Assembly (NCBI RefSeq): GCF_004962245.1
Contig: NZ_SUHQ01000007.1
Coordinates: 124,001-188,000 of the forward strand
Length of the DNA: 64,000 bases
Reading direction: 5' to 3'
From: Mesorhizobium sp.
GTDB lineage: Bacteria > Pseudomonadota > Alphaproteobacteria > Rhizobiales > Rhizobiaceae
Shown: positions 1-10,606 of the stretch, piece after piece
Position numbering within the stretch: the first letter of the stretch is position 1
How the letters are laid out: every line of letters starts with the position of its first letter
Made by a program: the position numbers and the translations under genes
Notes under the pieces: model-generated
Seen by the model: the letters and a program-made list of their open reading frames with translations, nothing else
Told to the model about the DNA's origin: nothing
The model's database searches: none

Positions 1-1
1 C

Positions 2-1191
<1,190 letters not shown>

Positions 1192-1192
<1 letters not shown>

Positions 1193-1884
1193 TGGCCGGC
1201 GTATTCAACGGCTTCGGCCAAAAGGCCATTCCCTTCCTCAAGGCGCTCGATTTCCATCAAAGCCGGGAATGGTTCCAGGAAAACCGCGACCTCTTCGAAC
1301 GCGAGCTGCGCGACCCCTTCGGCGATCTGGTCGAAACCCTCTCCGTGCGCTTCGCGGCAGCGGGGCTGGGCTTGCGCGGCGATCGCAAGAAGTCGCTGTT
1401 CCGGATCAATCGCGACGTGCGGTTCGCCAAGGACAAACGGCCCTACAACCGGCACCTGTCGGCAATCCTTTCGCCCGACGGCACCAAGATGGAGCAGGGT
1501 GTCTTCTTCGTTTATATCGGGCTCGAGCGCTGTTTTGCCGGCGTTGCCTGGTGGCAGCCGGGGCCGGCGCTGTTGCTGGCGATGCGCCAGACCATCGCCA
1601 CGCGACCAGGCGAATTCCGCACCCTGATCGCGACGCTGAAGAAAGCCGGCCTCGAACTCGACACGGAAGGGTGCATGAAGCGCGCGCCGCGCGGCTTCGA
1701 GCATGTCACGGAGGCCGATCTCGCCCAAGCTATCCGCAACCGGCATTTCGCTGTCCGCCACACTATCGATCCGGCCGGGATCCACACGCCGGCCCTGGTG
1801 GACGAACTTGTCGATTTCACCATGCGCGCCAAGCCGCTGCTCGACTGGGGCAGGGCGATCGAGGGCAAGGTCCCCAAGGATTAG
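1192..1884 (+). CDS. DUF2461 (TIGR02453-type) protein
   Basis: A 230-residue cytosolic protein of the DUF2461 family, function unknown. Family hallmarks are the N-terminal FL..L..HQSREWFQENRDLFE segment, the KSLFRINRDVRFAKDKRPYNRH block and the GVFFVYIGLE..CFAGVAWWQPGP block. The ATG at 1192 is chosen because it gives the classic TAATG overlap with the ligA stop and matches the usual family length; an upstream in-frame start inside ligA would only add unrelated residues. It is probably co-transcribed with ligA. No catalytic residues are established for the family, so no reaction is proposed. Confidence 0.9.
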
Positions 1885-1934
1885 GGGTCGGTCGCGTGCG
1901 GTCCCGATCCGTGACGCGATTCGGATACAACAGG

Positions 1935-2693
1935 CTACATCCGCATCAAAAGCCCACCGTCGACGGCAAGTTCGATTCCGGTGATGTAGCTCGCCGCGTC
2001 GGAGAGCAGGAAGAGCGCGGCGTTGGCCATGTCCTGCGGGGTCCCGATCCGCCCGAGCGGTGCGTAATTCGCAGCAGCCGTTCGCTTCTCCTCGGTGTCC
2101 CAGCGTGCCTGCAGCGGCGTCAGCGCCATGCCCGGACAGATGGCGTTCGAGCGGATGCGGTCGCCGGCAAGCTGCATGGCCAGTGATTTGGAGAGGGCGC
2201 AGACGCCCGCCTTCGACGCCTGGTAAGCATCCTGCGGGTTCGGGTCGCCGCGATACCACTGGATGGTCGAGAAATGGACCATGGCGCCGCCGCGCCCGCC
2301 CGCGCGCATGTGGGGAACGACCGACCGCGCCGTGTGCACGAAGGACTTCAGGTTGATGTTGAAGACTTCGTCCCAGACGTCGAGATCCATGTCGAGAGCC
2401 GACCTGTCGCGGCCGAACCACAACACGCCGGCGACATTGGCAAGATAGTCGATGCCGCCGCGCTCGCGGCCCGCCGTGCCGATGACCTGTTCGACGAAAG
2501 CGGCGTCGGTGAGATCGCCCTGTGCGAAAGTGAGCCTGTCGTCATAGGAGGCGAGGGACGCCGGACGCGCTTTCACGTCGATGGCGGTAACGGATGCGCC
2601 CGCTTCGAGCAGGGCAATCGCGATCGCCTCGCCCATGCCGCCGCCAGCGCCTGCGACGACCGCATGCCTGCCAGTGAAATCGTAAACGACCAT
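1935..2693 (-). CDS. SDR-family NAD(P)-dependent dehydrogenase
   Basis: Classical short-chain dehydrogenase/reductase of 252 residues, expected to oxidise an alcohol (or reduce a ketone) with NAD(P). The Rossmann motif GAGGGMG is at residues 15-21, LANVAG near 84-89, the catalytic Ser at about 142 (HFSTIQW), and Tyr157-x3-Lys161 (YQASK). The ATG at 2693 follows GAGGG with good spacing; a longer frame reading upstream has no plausible start or homology. It is divergent from the aldehyde dehydrogenase gene across a region of about 150 bp holding a palindromic A/T-rich element. Context suggests it supplies the alcohol-oxidising step of the amine/amino-alcohol locus. Substrate unknown; closest textbook relatives are 3-oxoacyl-ACP reductase-like and polyol dehydrogenases. 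Confidence 0.88.
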   Translation of the reverse strand: MVVYDFTGRHAVVAGAGGGMGEAIAIALLEAGASVTAIDVKARPASLASYDDRLTFAQGDLTDAAFVEQVIGTAGRERGGIDYLANVAGVLWFGRDRSALDMDLDVWDEVFNINLKSFVHTARSVVPHMRAGGRGGAMVHFSTIQWYRGDPNPQDAYQASKAGVCALSKSLAMQLAGDRIRSNAICPGMALTPLQARWDTEEKRTAAANYAPLGRIGTPQDMANAALFLLSDAASYITGIELAVDGGLLMRM

Positions 2694-2763
2694 ATGACCC
2701 TCATGTGCTTTCCGCAAACGCGCGATTGCCGGACAATAGGGGCGGACCAAAAATCCATCAAGC

Positions 2764-2798
2764 GGTATTAGAAAAAATTTGCCAAAATGGAAAATACC
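2764..2798. promoter_or_regulatory. Candidate operator between SDR and ALDH genes
   Basis: An A/T-rich island stands out from the GC-rich surroundings. GGTATT (2764-2769) and AATACC (2793-2798) form an outer inverted repeat, and inside it lies ATTTGCCAAAATGGAAAAT (2777-2795), itself an imperfect inverted repeat. The same core, AAAATGGAAAA with T and C residues to the left, recurs at 5779-5797 upstream of the transporter operon. The two sites frame the locus that contains a XRE-cupin regulator gene, so I infer they are its binding sites. Confidence 0.5.
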
Positions 2799-2848
2799 GA
2801 TATCGTGCCGTGAACGACGACCTCTCATGTCAGATGGATTGCAAGACC

Positions 2849-4258
2849 ATGAACCTGCGTTCCGACGTCCGGACGTTCTCCGTGACTTCTCCTGTCGACG
2901 GCTCGACCTACGCGACGCGCGCCTATACGGACGGCGCCGCGATCGAAGCGGCGCTCAGCCGTGCTCGCGCCGCGCTGCGGCCCTGGCGGCGGACGCCGCT
3001 TGCCGACAGGCTGGCAATCCTTTTGCGCTTCGGCGAAGAGATGAAGGCTCGAGCGGCGCCGCTGGCCGAGATGGTCGCATGGCAGATAGGCCGGCCGCTG
3101 TGGCAGGCCGACGAGACACCGCGCCTTGCGCTGGTCGGGCAGTTGCTCGCCGACATCGCTCCCGAAGCGCTGGCTGATGTGCCGTATCCCTCGGACGAGA
3201 CTATCCGCCGCTATGCCAGGCCAATGGCCAGCGGCCTACACCTGTCGATCTGTGCCTGGAACTACCCGACCGCCATGATTGGCTACCTGGTCACCGCGCC
3301 GCTCGCGGCCGGCAATGTCGTGATCTTCAAACATTCGCCGCAGACGCCGCTCATCGCCGAATTGGCCGAAGAGGCCTTCCGCGCCGCCGGTGGTCCCGAA
3401 GGCGTGTTCCAAAGCCTGCATCTCGACCATGGGGATGCCGAGCGTCTGATCGCGTCGGGCGCGTTCAATGCAATGAACTTCATCGGCTCGGTCAATGGCG
3501 GCCGGCGCGTCCACGCCGCCGCCGCGGGCACTTTCACCCAGGTTCATCTCGAGCTCGGCGGCAAGGATCCGACCTATGTCCGCGCCGATGCCGACCTCGA
3601 AGCGGCGATACCGCAGATCGCCGAAGGGACTTATTCCAATGCCGGCCAGTCGTGCTGCTCGGTCGAGCGCATCTATGTCGACCAGGCGATTCACGACCGC
3701 TTCGTCGAGGCCTTCGTCGCCGAGACGGCGAAATGGACGATCGGCCATCCGATCGGCGAGAAGCCGATGATCGGACCGGTGGTGCGGGCGGCGGCCGCCG
3801 ACACGATCCGCGATCTTACCGACGGGGCGGTGCGGGCAGGGGCCAGACGCCTGATGCCGCAAGACGGCATGCTCAGGGCATCGGACCTTGGAGCCGCCTA
3901 TGTCGCGCCGGAAGTGCTGGTCGGCGTCGATCACGGCATGCAGATCATGCGCGACGAACTGTTCGGTCCGGTGGCATGCATCCAGTCCGTCGCCAATGAT
4001 GACCAGGCGATCAGCCTGATGAACGACAGCGACTTCGGCCTGAGCGCCAGCATCTGGACGCAAGATATCGATCGCGGCATTGCCCTGCTCGACGAGGTCG
4101 AGGCTGGTACAGTCTATCTCAATCGCTGCGACCATGCCGATCTGCATCTGCCGTGGGGCGGCGTGAAGAACTCCGGCCTGGGCCGCACCAATGGCCGTGC
4201 CGGTCTCGTCGAGGCGACAGCCGCGAAGGCTTACCATGTCCGCTCCGTTATCGGTTAG
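2849..4258 (+). CDS. Aldehyde dehydrogenase family protein
   Basis: NAD(P)-dependent aldehyde dehydrogenase, about 469 residues, cytosolic, converting an aldehyde to its carboxylate. Visible landmarks: the substrate/cofactor segment SICAWNYPTAMIGYLVTAPLAAGN, the general-base Glu in HLELGGKDP (about residue 235), the catalytic Cys in NAGQSC (about 269), and the C-terminal PWGGVKNSGLGR. The start is uncertain: ATG 2849 is used, but ATG 2834 and GTG 2810 are in frame and none has a convincing ribosome-binding site. It overlaps the following amidohydrolase gene by 23 bases, so the two are co-translated. In the proposed pathway it oxidises the aldehyde made by the SDR enzyme, as PuuC does in the putrescine Puu pathway. 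Confidence 0.92.
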   Translation: MNLRSDVRTFSVTSPVDGSTYATRAYTDGAAIEAALSRARAALRPWRRTPLADRLAILLRFGEEMKARAAPLAEMVAWQIGRPLWQADETPRLALVGQLLADIAPEALADVPYPSDETIRRYARPMASGLHLSICAWNYPTAMIGYLVTAPLAAGNVVIFKHSPQTPLIAELAEEAFRAAGGPEGVFQSLHLDHGDAERLIASGAFNAMNFIGSVNGGRRVHAAAAGTFTQVHLELGGKDPTYVRADADLEAAIPQIAEGTYSNAGQSCCSVERIYVDQAIHDRFVEAFVAETAKWTIGHPIGEKPMIGPVVRAAAADTIRDLTDGAVRAGARRLMPQDGMLRASDLGAAYVAPEVLVGVDHGMQIMRDELFGPVACIQSVANDDQAISLMNDSDFGLSASIWTQDIDRGIALLDEVEAGTVYLNRCDHADLHLPWGGVKNSGLGRTNGRAGLVEATAAKAYHVRSVIG

Positions 4259-5054
4259 TTCGGGTCTGAAAGGGCCTGACGATGCCGCCATCGCGGCGCT
4301 CGCCGCCGCTGCCGTCGAGCGGCTGCGGCCGGGCGTGGCAAGCCCATACCTGCTGATCGCCGAACACGCCGGCAACCTTGTGCCGCAGCCGTGGCATGAT
4401 CTGGGACTCGCGCCGCCATTCCTCGATACCCATTTCGCCGTCGATCTCGGCATCGATGCCCTGACACGTCGGCTCTCGCAGACGTTGCGGGCGCCAGCCG
4501 TGATCGCGCACTACTCGCGTCTCTTTCTCGACTACAACCGGCCGGCCGGCGAGTGGGACTACATGCGCCCGGATCTCGGCGGCATTCCCGTGCCCGGCAA
4601 CCTGGCCGTCGACGCGGCGGACCGCAGACTGCGCGACCTCATCGCCTGGGCGCCGCTCGAACAGGCAATCACCGAAGAGGCCGTGGGGCGGCAGGCGCTC
4701 GTCTCGGTGCATTCCTTCACCCCGGTCATGGGCGGCCAGTGGCGTGGCGTCGAGATCGGCGTGCTCTGGCGAGAACCATCGCCTTTCGTCACAGCGGTTC
4801 TCGAAACCCTCGGCACGCTTGGCGCCGCAGCCGGATTGAGGATCGGCGACAATGAGCCCTACGATTGGCGTCAGGCCGTCGGTTATACGTTGAACCGGCA
4901 CGGACTGGAGCGCGGCAGGGACTGCCTCTATCTCGAAGTTCGCAACGACCTGCTTTCCAATCCGGAAAAATTCGAACGCGTCAGTCAAACCCTGGAGAAT
5001 GTCTTTGCCGCTGTTGCGAGGTCACCATGGCCGGATCCCACGGTAATCGCCTAA
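4236..5054 (+). CDS. N-formylglutamate amidohydrolase family protein
   Basis: A 272-residue member of the N-formylglutamate amidohydrolase (HutG-type deformylase) family, zinc-type hydrolases that cleave an N-acyl bond of a glutamate derivative. Supporting motifs are LLIAEHAGNLVP (metal-binding His region), the DTHFAVDLGIDALT block, SRLFLDYNRP, VSVHSFTPVM and the final YLEVRNDLL. The ATG at 4236 lies inside the 3' end of the aldehyde dehydrogenase gene and has GAAGG upstream. No histidine-utilisation genes (hutH, hutU, hutI) are nearby, so a role in histidine breakdown is unlikely; beside a glutamine-synthetase-like ligase it more plausibly releases glutamate from a gamma-glutamyl intermediate. 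That last step is inference. Confidence 0.88.
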   Translation: MSAPLSVSSGLKGPDDAAIAALAAAAVERLRPGVASPYLLIAEHAGNLVPQPWHDLGLAPPFLDTHFAVDLGIDALTRRLSQTLRAPAVIAHYSRLFLDYNRPAGEWDYMRPDLGGIPVPGNLAVDAADRRLRDLIAWAPLEQAITEEAVGRQALVSVHSFTPVMGGQWRGVEIGVLWREPSPFVTAVLETLGTLGAAAGLRIGDNEPYDWRQAVGYTLNRHGLERGRDCLYLEVRNDLLSNPEKFERVSQTLENVFAAVARSPWPDPTVIA

Positions 5055-5710
5055 AAGCTGGACGCTCCCACGCTGCATCGCTAGAGCTTGTCGAATTGGA
5101 AACACGACAGCCAAGGGCATGGGCGATGCAGGGCAATGTGGGCAGCAAGATCAGGGATGCGCGCAAGGAGCATAACATCACGCTGCGCGATCTCAGCGAA
5201 CGGTCCGGCCTTTCGGTTTCGCAGCTGTCCAAACTCGAAAACGGCAAAGCTCGGCTGACGGTCGACGTCGCCTTGATGATCGCGGGCGTGCTGCACGTTC
5301 CGGTGGCATCCTTCCTGTTCAGCCCGAAACCGGGCATGCAGGCGCGGCGGTCGATAACGCGTGCTGGCAGCGGCGTCCTCCATGAGGGAAACGCCATGCA
5401 GTTCGAGGTCCTGTGCAGCGATTTTCGCGACAAGACCAATATTTTCTGGCGCGTCACGCTGATGGCGAGAAGCTTCGAGGAGAATGGCGGCTGGCGCAGC
5501 CATTCGGGTGAGGAATTCATCCATGTGCTGAGCGGCAGCCTCGAACTGCACACAATCCACTATGATCCGACGGTGCTGCAGCCGGGCGACAGCATTTTGT
5601 TCGACGGCGAAATGCAGCACGCCTATGTCGCGCTGGGCGAGGAGCCTGTCGTCATGCTGATGTCGAACACGGTTCCCCGCGACGGGCTTCCTGCCGGCGC
5701 CGGGATCTGA
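5027..5710 (+). CDS. XRE-family regulator with C-terminal cupin
   Basis: A 227-residue transcription factor. An N-terminal XRE helix-turn-helix spans about residues 36-92 (RDLSERSGLSVSQLSKLENG is the HTH core), followed by a cupin sensor domain at about 130-215 (HSGEEFIHVLSGSLEL, LQPGDSILFDGEMQHAY). The XRE-cupin architecture is that of PuuR, which represses the E. coli gamma-glutamyl-putrescine genes. The ATG at 5027 has GCGAGG upstream and overlaps the amidohydrolase gene by 28 bases; ATG 5126 is a shorter alternative that removes about 33 low-information residues. It presumably senses the substrate or a pathway intermediate and binds the related A/T-rich sites at 2764-2798 and 5779-5797. 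Confidence 0.93.
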   Translation: MAGSHGNRLKAGRSHAASLELVELETRQPRAWAMQGNVGSKIRDARKEHNITLRDLSERSGLSVSQLSKLENGKARLTVDVALMIAGVLHVPVASFLFSPKPGMQARRSITRAGSGVLHEGNAMQFEVLCSDFRDKTNIFWRVTLMARSFEENGGWRSHSGEEFIHVLSGSLELHTIHYDPTVLQPGDSILFDGEMQHAYVALGEEPVVMLMSNTVPRDGLPAGAGI

Positions 5711-5778
5711 CCTTTGTCTGCCCGCGTCGCCGGCAAACGCAGGCGTTCCGGCAGCGGTTTCCCGGCGGCCCATCAATA

Positions 5779-5831
5779 TTTTTCTAAAATGGAAAAAAAT
5801 ACTTGTTATGGAAAAGTCGGAGGTCTAGCAT
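5779..5831 (+). promoter_or_regulatory. Candidate operator and promoter of transporter/ligase operon
   Basis: TTTTTCTAAAATGGAAAAA (5779-5797) is an inverted repeat of TTTTTC and GAAAAA, and its AAAATGGAAAA core matches the site at 2764-2798. A half-site TTATGGAAAAG follows at 5806-5816. A possible sigma-70 promoter overlaps it: TTGTTA (5803-5808), 17 bases, then TAGCAT (5826-5831), about 60 bases before the first transporter gene. The half-site covers the -35 element, which would fit repression. Promoter assignment is by eye only. Confidence 0.5.
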
Positions 5832-5888
5832 CTTCCTGACCGGCCGATAGGAGAAAACAGCCATCGGCAGGAATGGGAGATGTGACCG

Positions 5889-6614
5889 ATGCTGTCGGTT
5901 GAGGCGGTCAGCAAGACTTTTGGCGGCGTTCAGGCCCTGCGTAACGCCTCGCTGTCGTGTGCGGCCGGTGAAATCCTCGGCCTGATCGGTCCCAATGGCG
6001 CCGGAAAATCCACCCTGGTCAACGCCATCTCCGGTGTCCTCAAGCCCGATGCGGGTCGTGTCAGGCTGGAAGGCAAGGATATCACTGGGCGCGGTCCTGA
6101 GTTCTGCGCTCGTGCCGGCATCGGCCGCACATTCCAGACCATCCGACTCTTCAAGGATTTGACGGTCCGGCAGAATGTGGAGGTCGCACACATCACGTGC
6201 CGCGCCGTGCGCCCGGACGTGGCTGAACGCATCGACATTGACCGGCTGCTTGCCCAGTATGAGCTGGACGGCGTAGCCCATGCACTGGCAGGCACGCTTT
6301 CCTACGGCAGCCAGCGCCGGCTCGAAATCGCGCGTGCCCTGGCGCTAGGCCCGGCCCTGCTGCTGCTCGACGAGCCGGCGGCCGGCCTCAACGAGAACGA
6401 GTCGGAAGTGCTTGCCATCGCCATCGAAGGCATTCGCCAGGACGTCGGCTGCGCGACCATCGTCATCGATCACGACCTGCGGTTCATAAACCGCCTTTGC
6501 GACCGGCTCTGCGTCATGGATCAGGGACAGGTGATCATGTCGGGAGAAACGAGCGAAGTCTGGCGCGACCCACGCGTGGTCGAGGTCTATGTCGGGCAAT
6601 CGCAGCCGGCATGA
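5889..6614 (+). CDS. Branched-chain amino acid-type ABC transporter ATPase (LivG-like)
   Basis: ATP-binding subunit of a HAAT-family importer, 241 residues, acting on the inner face of the membrane with LivH/LivM-like permeases encoded downstream. Walker A is GPNGAGKST (about residue 37), the signature segment is LSYGSQRRLEIARALA (the usual GG is replaced by GS), Walker B is LLLLDEPAAGL, and the switch His lies in IVIDHDL. The insert between Walker A and signature is typical of LivG. GGGAG stands before the ATG. It is the first gene of an ATPase-SBP-ATPase-permease-permease-ligase run on the plus strand. Confidence 0.93.
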   Translation: MLSVEAVSKTFGGVQALRNASLSCAAGEILGLIGPNGAGKSTLVNAISGVLKPDAGRVRLEGKDITGRGPEFCARAGIGRTFQTIRLFKDLTVRQNVEVAHITCRAVRPDVAERIDIDRLLAQYELDGVAHALAGTLSYGSQRRLEIARALALGPALLLLDEPAAGLNENESEVLAIAIEGIRQDVGCATIVIDHDLRFINRLCDRLCVMDQGQVIMSGETSEVWRDPRVVEVYVGQSQPA

Positions 6615-6663
6615 CCGACAGGATTTGTGCAGGAACAACAAGAGAGAAATGGAGGGGTTCGAA

Positions 6664-7818
6664 ATGAGAAGACTGACATTGGGTGCCGCCGTTTTGACGG
6701 CTGGATTGCTACAGGCAGCACATGCCGGGGCAGGAGACCTCAAGATCGGTCTTGCCGTCGCCATGACCGGCACCTATGCGCCCTACAGCGAAGCCGAAGG
6801 CGCGCGCTGCATGGCCGATAAATTGAACAAGGCGGCCGGCGCCGGGGATCCCAAGATCGAATTGATGATCGAGGACAACCGTTCCGATCCGCAGCTCTCG
6901 GTGTCGCTCGGCCAGAAGTTCCTCGATGCCGGGGCGCAGATCATCACTGGTGTCCCCTTTCCCGACGCTCTGATCCCGACCGCGCAGATTGCCGAGCCTT
7001 ATGGTGCGACGGTCTTTTCGGCGCCGAACACCCAGGTTGAAATGCAGCAGGCCGGCCTCGATAATTTCATTGCCGGCGCGGTGCCCGATCCGATCAATGC
7101 GGCGGCCACCGCCAATGCTCTCTACGGGAAGGGGGCGCGGACGGCGGCACTGCTCGTCTCGCCCGACGCCGGTTCCTATTCGGAAAAGCTGCCGGAATGG
7201 TTTGGCGAGGTTTTCGAACATCTCGGTGGCAAAGTCGTCTCGAAGCTCAATTATTCCTGGGGGACGACCGACTGGTCGCCGCAAATCGCCAGCATCAAGG
7301 CGCTGCCCGAAAAGCCGGACGCCATCCATGTCTGCGGCGTGCTGCCCGATGTCGGCATTCTTGTGCGCCAGTTGCGCGCCAACGGTTATGATGGCTGGGT
7401 CGTGGGTTGCGATGCTTTCGACGACAAGTCGCTGGAGGGAACCGTCGGCGATCCGGCCGCGCTGGAAAAGGTAATGTTCGCGACCCATGGTGCAACCGGC
7501 GTGGATGGCCCGATCGACCATTTCCTGGCGCAGTGCAAGGCCGATGGCTACAAGATCAACGGCATATTCGACGCGCTTGGCGCCGATATGGTGCAGATAA
7601 GTTTCGAGGCGGCGAAGAAGGCCGGCACCATCGAGCCCGCCGCATTGCGCGAGGCCGTCCGGGCCCCCGGCGGGTATCCGGGCACGACCGCGCCGATTAT
7701 CTCTTTCGCCGAAAAGAAGGGCTATCCCATCAAGGCCGTGCCGGTGATGGGGTTCTCGAACGGCAAGCGCGTCCTGATCACCGATGCGCCGCCAACTTTC
7801 GTCCCGGCATTGAATTGA
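6664..7818 (+). CDS. ABC transporter substrate-binding protein (LivK-like)
   Basis: Periplasmic binding protein of 384 residues, peripla_BP_6/LivK type. A signal peptide (MRRLTLGAAVLTAGLLQAAH, cleavage after AHA at about residue 22) precedes the mature start GDLKIGLAVAMTGTYAPYSEAEG. The start at 6664 has GGAGGGG at proper distance. Two-lobe fold features such as ITGVPFPDALIPTAQ and GWVVGCDAFDDKS are visible. The binding protein determines specificity; branched-chain-type systems also carry amides, urea and other small polar compounds, so the substrate cannot be read from family alone. Its location suggests the amine or amino alcohol handled by the neighbouring enzymes. Confidence 0.93.
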   Translation: MRRLTLGAAVLTAGLLQAAHAGAGDLKIGLAVAMTGTYAPYSEAEGARCMADKLNKAAGAGDPKIELMIEDNRSDPQLSVSLGQKFLDAGAQIITGVPFPDALIPTAQIAEPYGATVFSAPNTQVEMQQAGLDNFIAGAVPDPINAAATANALYGKGARTAALLVSPDAGSYSEKLPEWFGEVFEHLGGKVVSKLNYSWGTTDWSPQIASIKALPEKPDAIHVCGVLPDVGILVRQLRANGYDGWVVGCDAFDDKSLEGTVGDPAALEKVMFATHGATGVDGPIDHFLAQCKADGYKINGIFDALGADMVQISFEAAKKAGTIEPAALREAVRAPGGYPGTTAPIISFAEKKGYPIKAVPVMGFSNGKRVLITDAPPTFVPALN

Positions 7819-7873
7819 TCGGTGAAGCTGTTTCGATGACGCATCGAGCGACAATTCCAGTCCGGGCCGGTTC

Positions 7874-8578
<705 letters not shown>

Positions 8579-8586
8579 GCAGCGAC

Positions 8587-9486
8587 ATGGACTACGTTCT
8601 GCAGCAACTTCTGAACGCGCTGGCTTTCGGAGCGGAATATTCGCTGGTGGCGCTTGGCCTGGCGGTGGTCTTTTCGATCATGGGGCTGGTGAACTTCGCC
8701 CATGGCGAGATCATCGGCGTTTCGGCCTATAGTGTGTTTCTTGCCGCGGCGCTCGGGCTGACGTCGCCAATCGTCGCGGTTCTGCTTGCCATCGCGGCCG
8801 CGGCGCTGGCTGCGGTCATCTTCGAGCGCGTAGCGTTCCGACCGGTTCGCTATGCCCCGACGACGACCGGCCTGCTGACCGCTTTCGGCGTCAGCATCGT
8901 CGTGCAGAACCTGTTCATGCTGCTGATCTCGCCGAAGCCGCAATCGGTCTCGATCCTCAATGGCCTCAACCAGATGTGGTTCTTCGGCCCCTTTGCGGTA
9001 TCGTCGCTCCAGGTCATGGAACTTGTCGTCGCCGGTCTCACCATACTGGCGCTGGTGCTTTTCCTCAATCGTTCGACGCTTGGCCTGGCCATACGCGCCG
9101 CGTCGCGGGATTTCGCAACCGTGCGCCTGATGGGCATCAGGGCAAATCGCGTGATTGCCACCGCCTTTGCCATTTCAGGCGCGTTGGCCGGTATCGCAGC
9201 CGTCTTCATCATCGCACGACGCGGCAGCGTCTCACCCGATCTCGGCTTCAGCCTGGTGCTGAAGGCTTTCGTCGCCTGCGTCATCGGGGGCTTCGGCTCG
9301 CTTCCCGGAGCGGCGGCCGGCGGAATGCTGCTCGGCTTCATCGAAGTCGGGCTGCTCGTCGCTCTGCCGCAGGAATATGGGGGCTTCAAGGACGCGCTCT
9401 CCTACGTGATCATCGTGACGCTCCTCGTCTACCGTCCGGAAGGTCTGCTCGGCCAGCGAGTGGAACTCGGCGACAAGGAGATCTGA
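8587..9486 (+). CDS. Branched-chain amino acid-type ABC transporter permease (LivH-like)
   Basis: Integral membrane permease of 299 residues with about eight hydrophobic segments. The N-terminal region LLNALAFGAEYSLVALGLAVVFSIMGLVNFAHGE is the canonical LivH signature, and the coupling region AIRAASRDFATVRLMGIRANRV is present, as is the C-terminal DALSYVIIVTLLVYRPEGLLG. The gene begins 8 bases after the LivF-like stop. It pairs with the LivM-like permease to form the translocation channel. Confidence 0.93.
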   Translation: MDYVLQQLLNALAFGAEYSLVALGLAVVFSIMGLVNFAHGEIIGVSAYSVFLAAALGLTSPIVAVLLAIAAAALAAVIFERVAFRPVRYAPTTTGLLTAFGVSIVVQNLFMLLISPKPQSVSILNGLNQMWFFGPFAVSSLQVMELVVAGLTILALVLFLNRSTLGLAIRAASRDFATVRLMGIRANRVIATAFAISGALAGIAAVFIIARRGSVSPDLGFSLVLKAFVACVIGGFGSLPGAAAGGMLLGFIEVGLLVALPQEYGGFKDALSYVIIVTLLVYRPEGLLGQRVELGDKEI

Positions 9487-9487
9487 G

Positions 9488-10573
9488 GTGTCGCACAGCG
9501 TGGAAAAAATCATGTCCCCGGCCGCCGGCCGGGTTGTGCAGCCTGACCGGCTCCTTGTCCGTTCCCTCGTCGGCGGGCTGGTTACGTCGCTGCCCGTCCT
9601 GGTGCTTGGATTGCTCGTCCTGAATCTTGCGCCGACCTACTACACCTATCTGGCGCTGGCAGCCTTCGTTAATCTGATCGTGGTCGTCGGCCTTCAGGTC
9701 TTCATGGGCAACAGCAACATTGCCAATCTTGGTCACAGCGCCTTTGTTGGCCTCGGTGCCTACGGGGTGGCAGTCCTGTCGACACCGCTGGCGATGAAGA
9801 AGCTGTCGATTCCCCATGCGCCGTTCGGGTTCGCTACCCTGCAACTCGATCCATTTTCGGCGGCGCTTGTCGCGTTGCTTGCCGTCGGCATTGTTGCCGC
9901 CGTCAGCGGCAAGGTCATCAGCCGCCTTTCGGGCGTTGCTGCAACGATCGTCAGCCTGGCCCTGCTCATCATCGTCCATTCGGTCTTTCTGAACTGGACG
10001 GACCTGTTCAAGGGCAATCAGGCCTTCTTTGGAATTCCCAAGGTCGTTGGCTTGCCCTGGATGATGGTGCTGTCGGTCGTGGTGATCGTGCTGGCGCGCC
10101 TGTTCAAGGACAGCCGCTGGGGCCTGCAGCTCAGGGCCAGTGCCCAGAGTCCGCAAGCCGCCGCCGCCCTCGGCATCGATGCCCGGCGCCTGCGCCTGAT
10201 GGCCTGGATACTGTCCGCGCTGATATGCGGCCTGGCGGGTGTCCTCTATGCCTATTTCGCCGGCACGATCAGCCCGAAGCTCTTCTATTTCCAGCAGATA
10301 TTCATCACGCTGGCCATGCTCATCCTGGGCGGCATGGCGACCGTGACCGGCGCGGTCACTGGCGTGATCGTCCTGTCGGTCGGGCTCGAATTCATTCGCA
10401 GCATCGAATCCGGCGTGACCATCGCCGGCATTCAATTACCCCAGCTCCTCGGCTTGTCCGGCGTGGCACTGGGTGTCGTGATCGTCCTTTGCATGGCATT
10501 TCGGCCAGGCGGCATCAGCGGACGCTACGAGTTGGACGAGCAGCTTTCGAGGCTTTTGAGGCGCAGCGCCTGA
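9488..10573 (+). CDS. Branched-chain amino acid-type ABC transporter permease (LivM-like)
   Basis: Second permease, 361 residues, with a cytoplasmic N-terminal extension of about 30 residues before the first membrane segment. LivM-type features are the central NLGHSAFVGLGAYGVAVLS motif, the coupling segment SPQAAAALGIDARRLRLMAW and the final VLCMAFRPGGISGRYE. The GTG start at 9488 directly follows the LivH-like stop with GAG just upstream; ATG codons further in (for instance the one in EKIMSPAAG) are alternatives. It completes the transporter begun at 5889. Confidence 0.92.
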   Translation: MSHSVEKIMSPAAGRVVQPDRLLVRSLVGGLVTSLPVLVLGLLVLNLAPTYYTYLALAAFVNLIVVVGLQVFMGNSNIANLGHSAFVGLGAYGVAVLSTPLAMKKLSIPHAPFGFATLQLDPFSAALVALLAVGIVAAVSGKVISRLSGVAATIVSLALLIIVHSVFLNWTDLFKGNQAFFGIPKVVGLPWMMVLSVVVIVLARLFKDSRWGLQLRASAQSPQAAAALGIDARRLRLMAWILSALICGLAGVLYAYFAGTISPKLFYFQQIFITLAMLILGGMATVTGAVTGVIVLSVGLEFIRSIESGVTIAGIQLPQLLGLSGVALGVVIVLCMAFRPGGISGRYELDEQLSRLLRRSA

Positions 10574-10606
10574 TAGGTACCTGATTTTTTTTGGCGGAGG
10601 TTTGAA

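Noticed and set aside
4236..5054. Histidine utilisation gene hutG
   Set aside because: Family fits, but no hutH, hutU, hutI or HutC-type regulator is near and the neighbours are amine-type enzymes.
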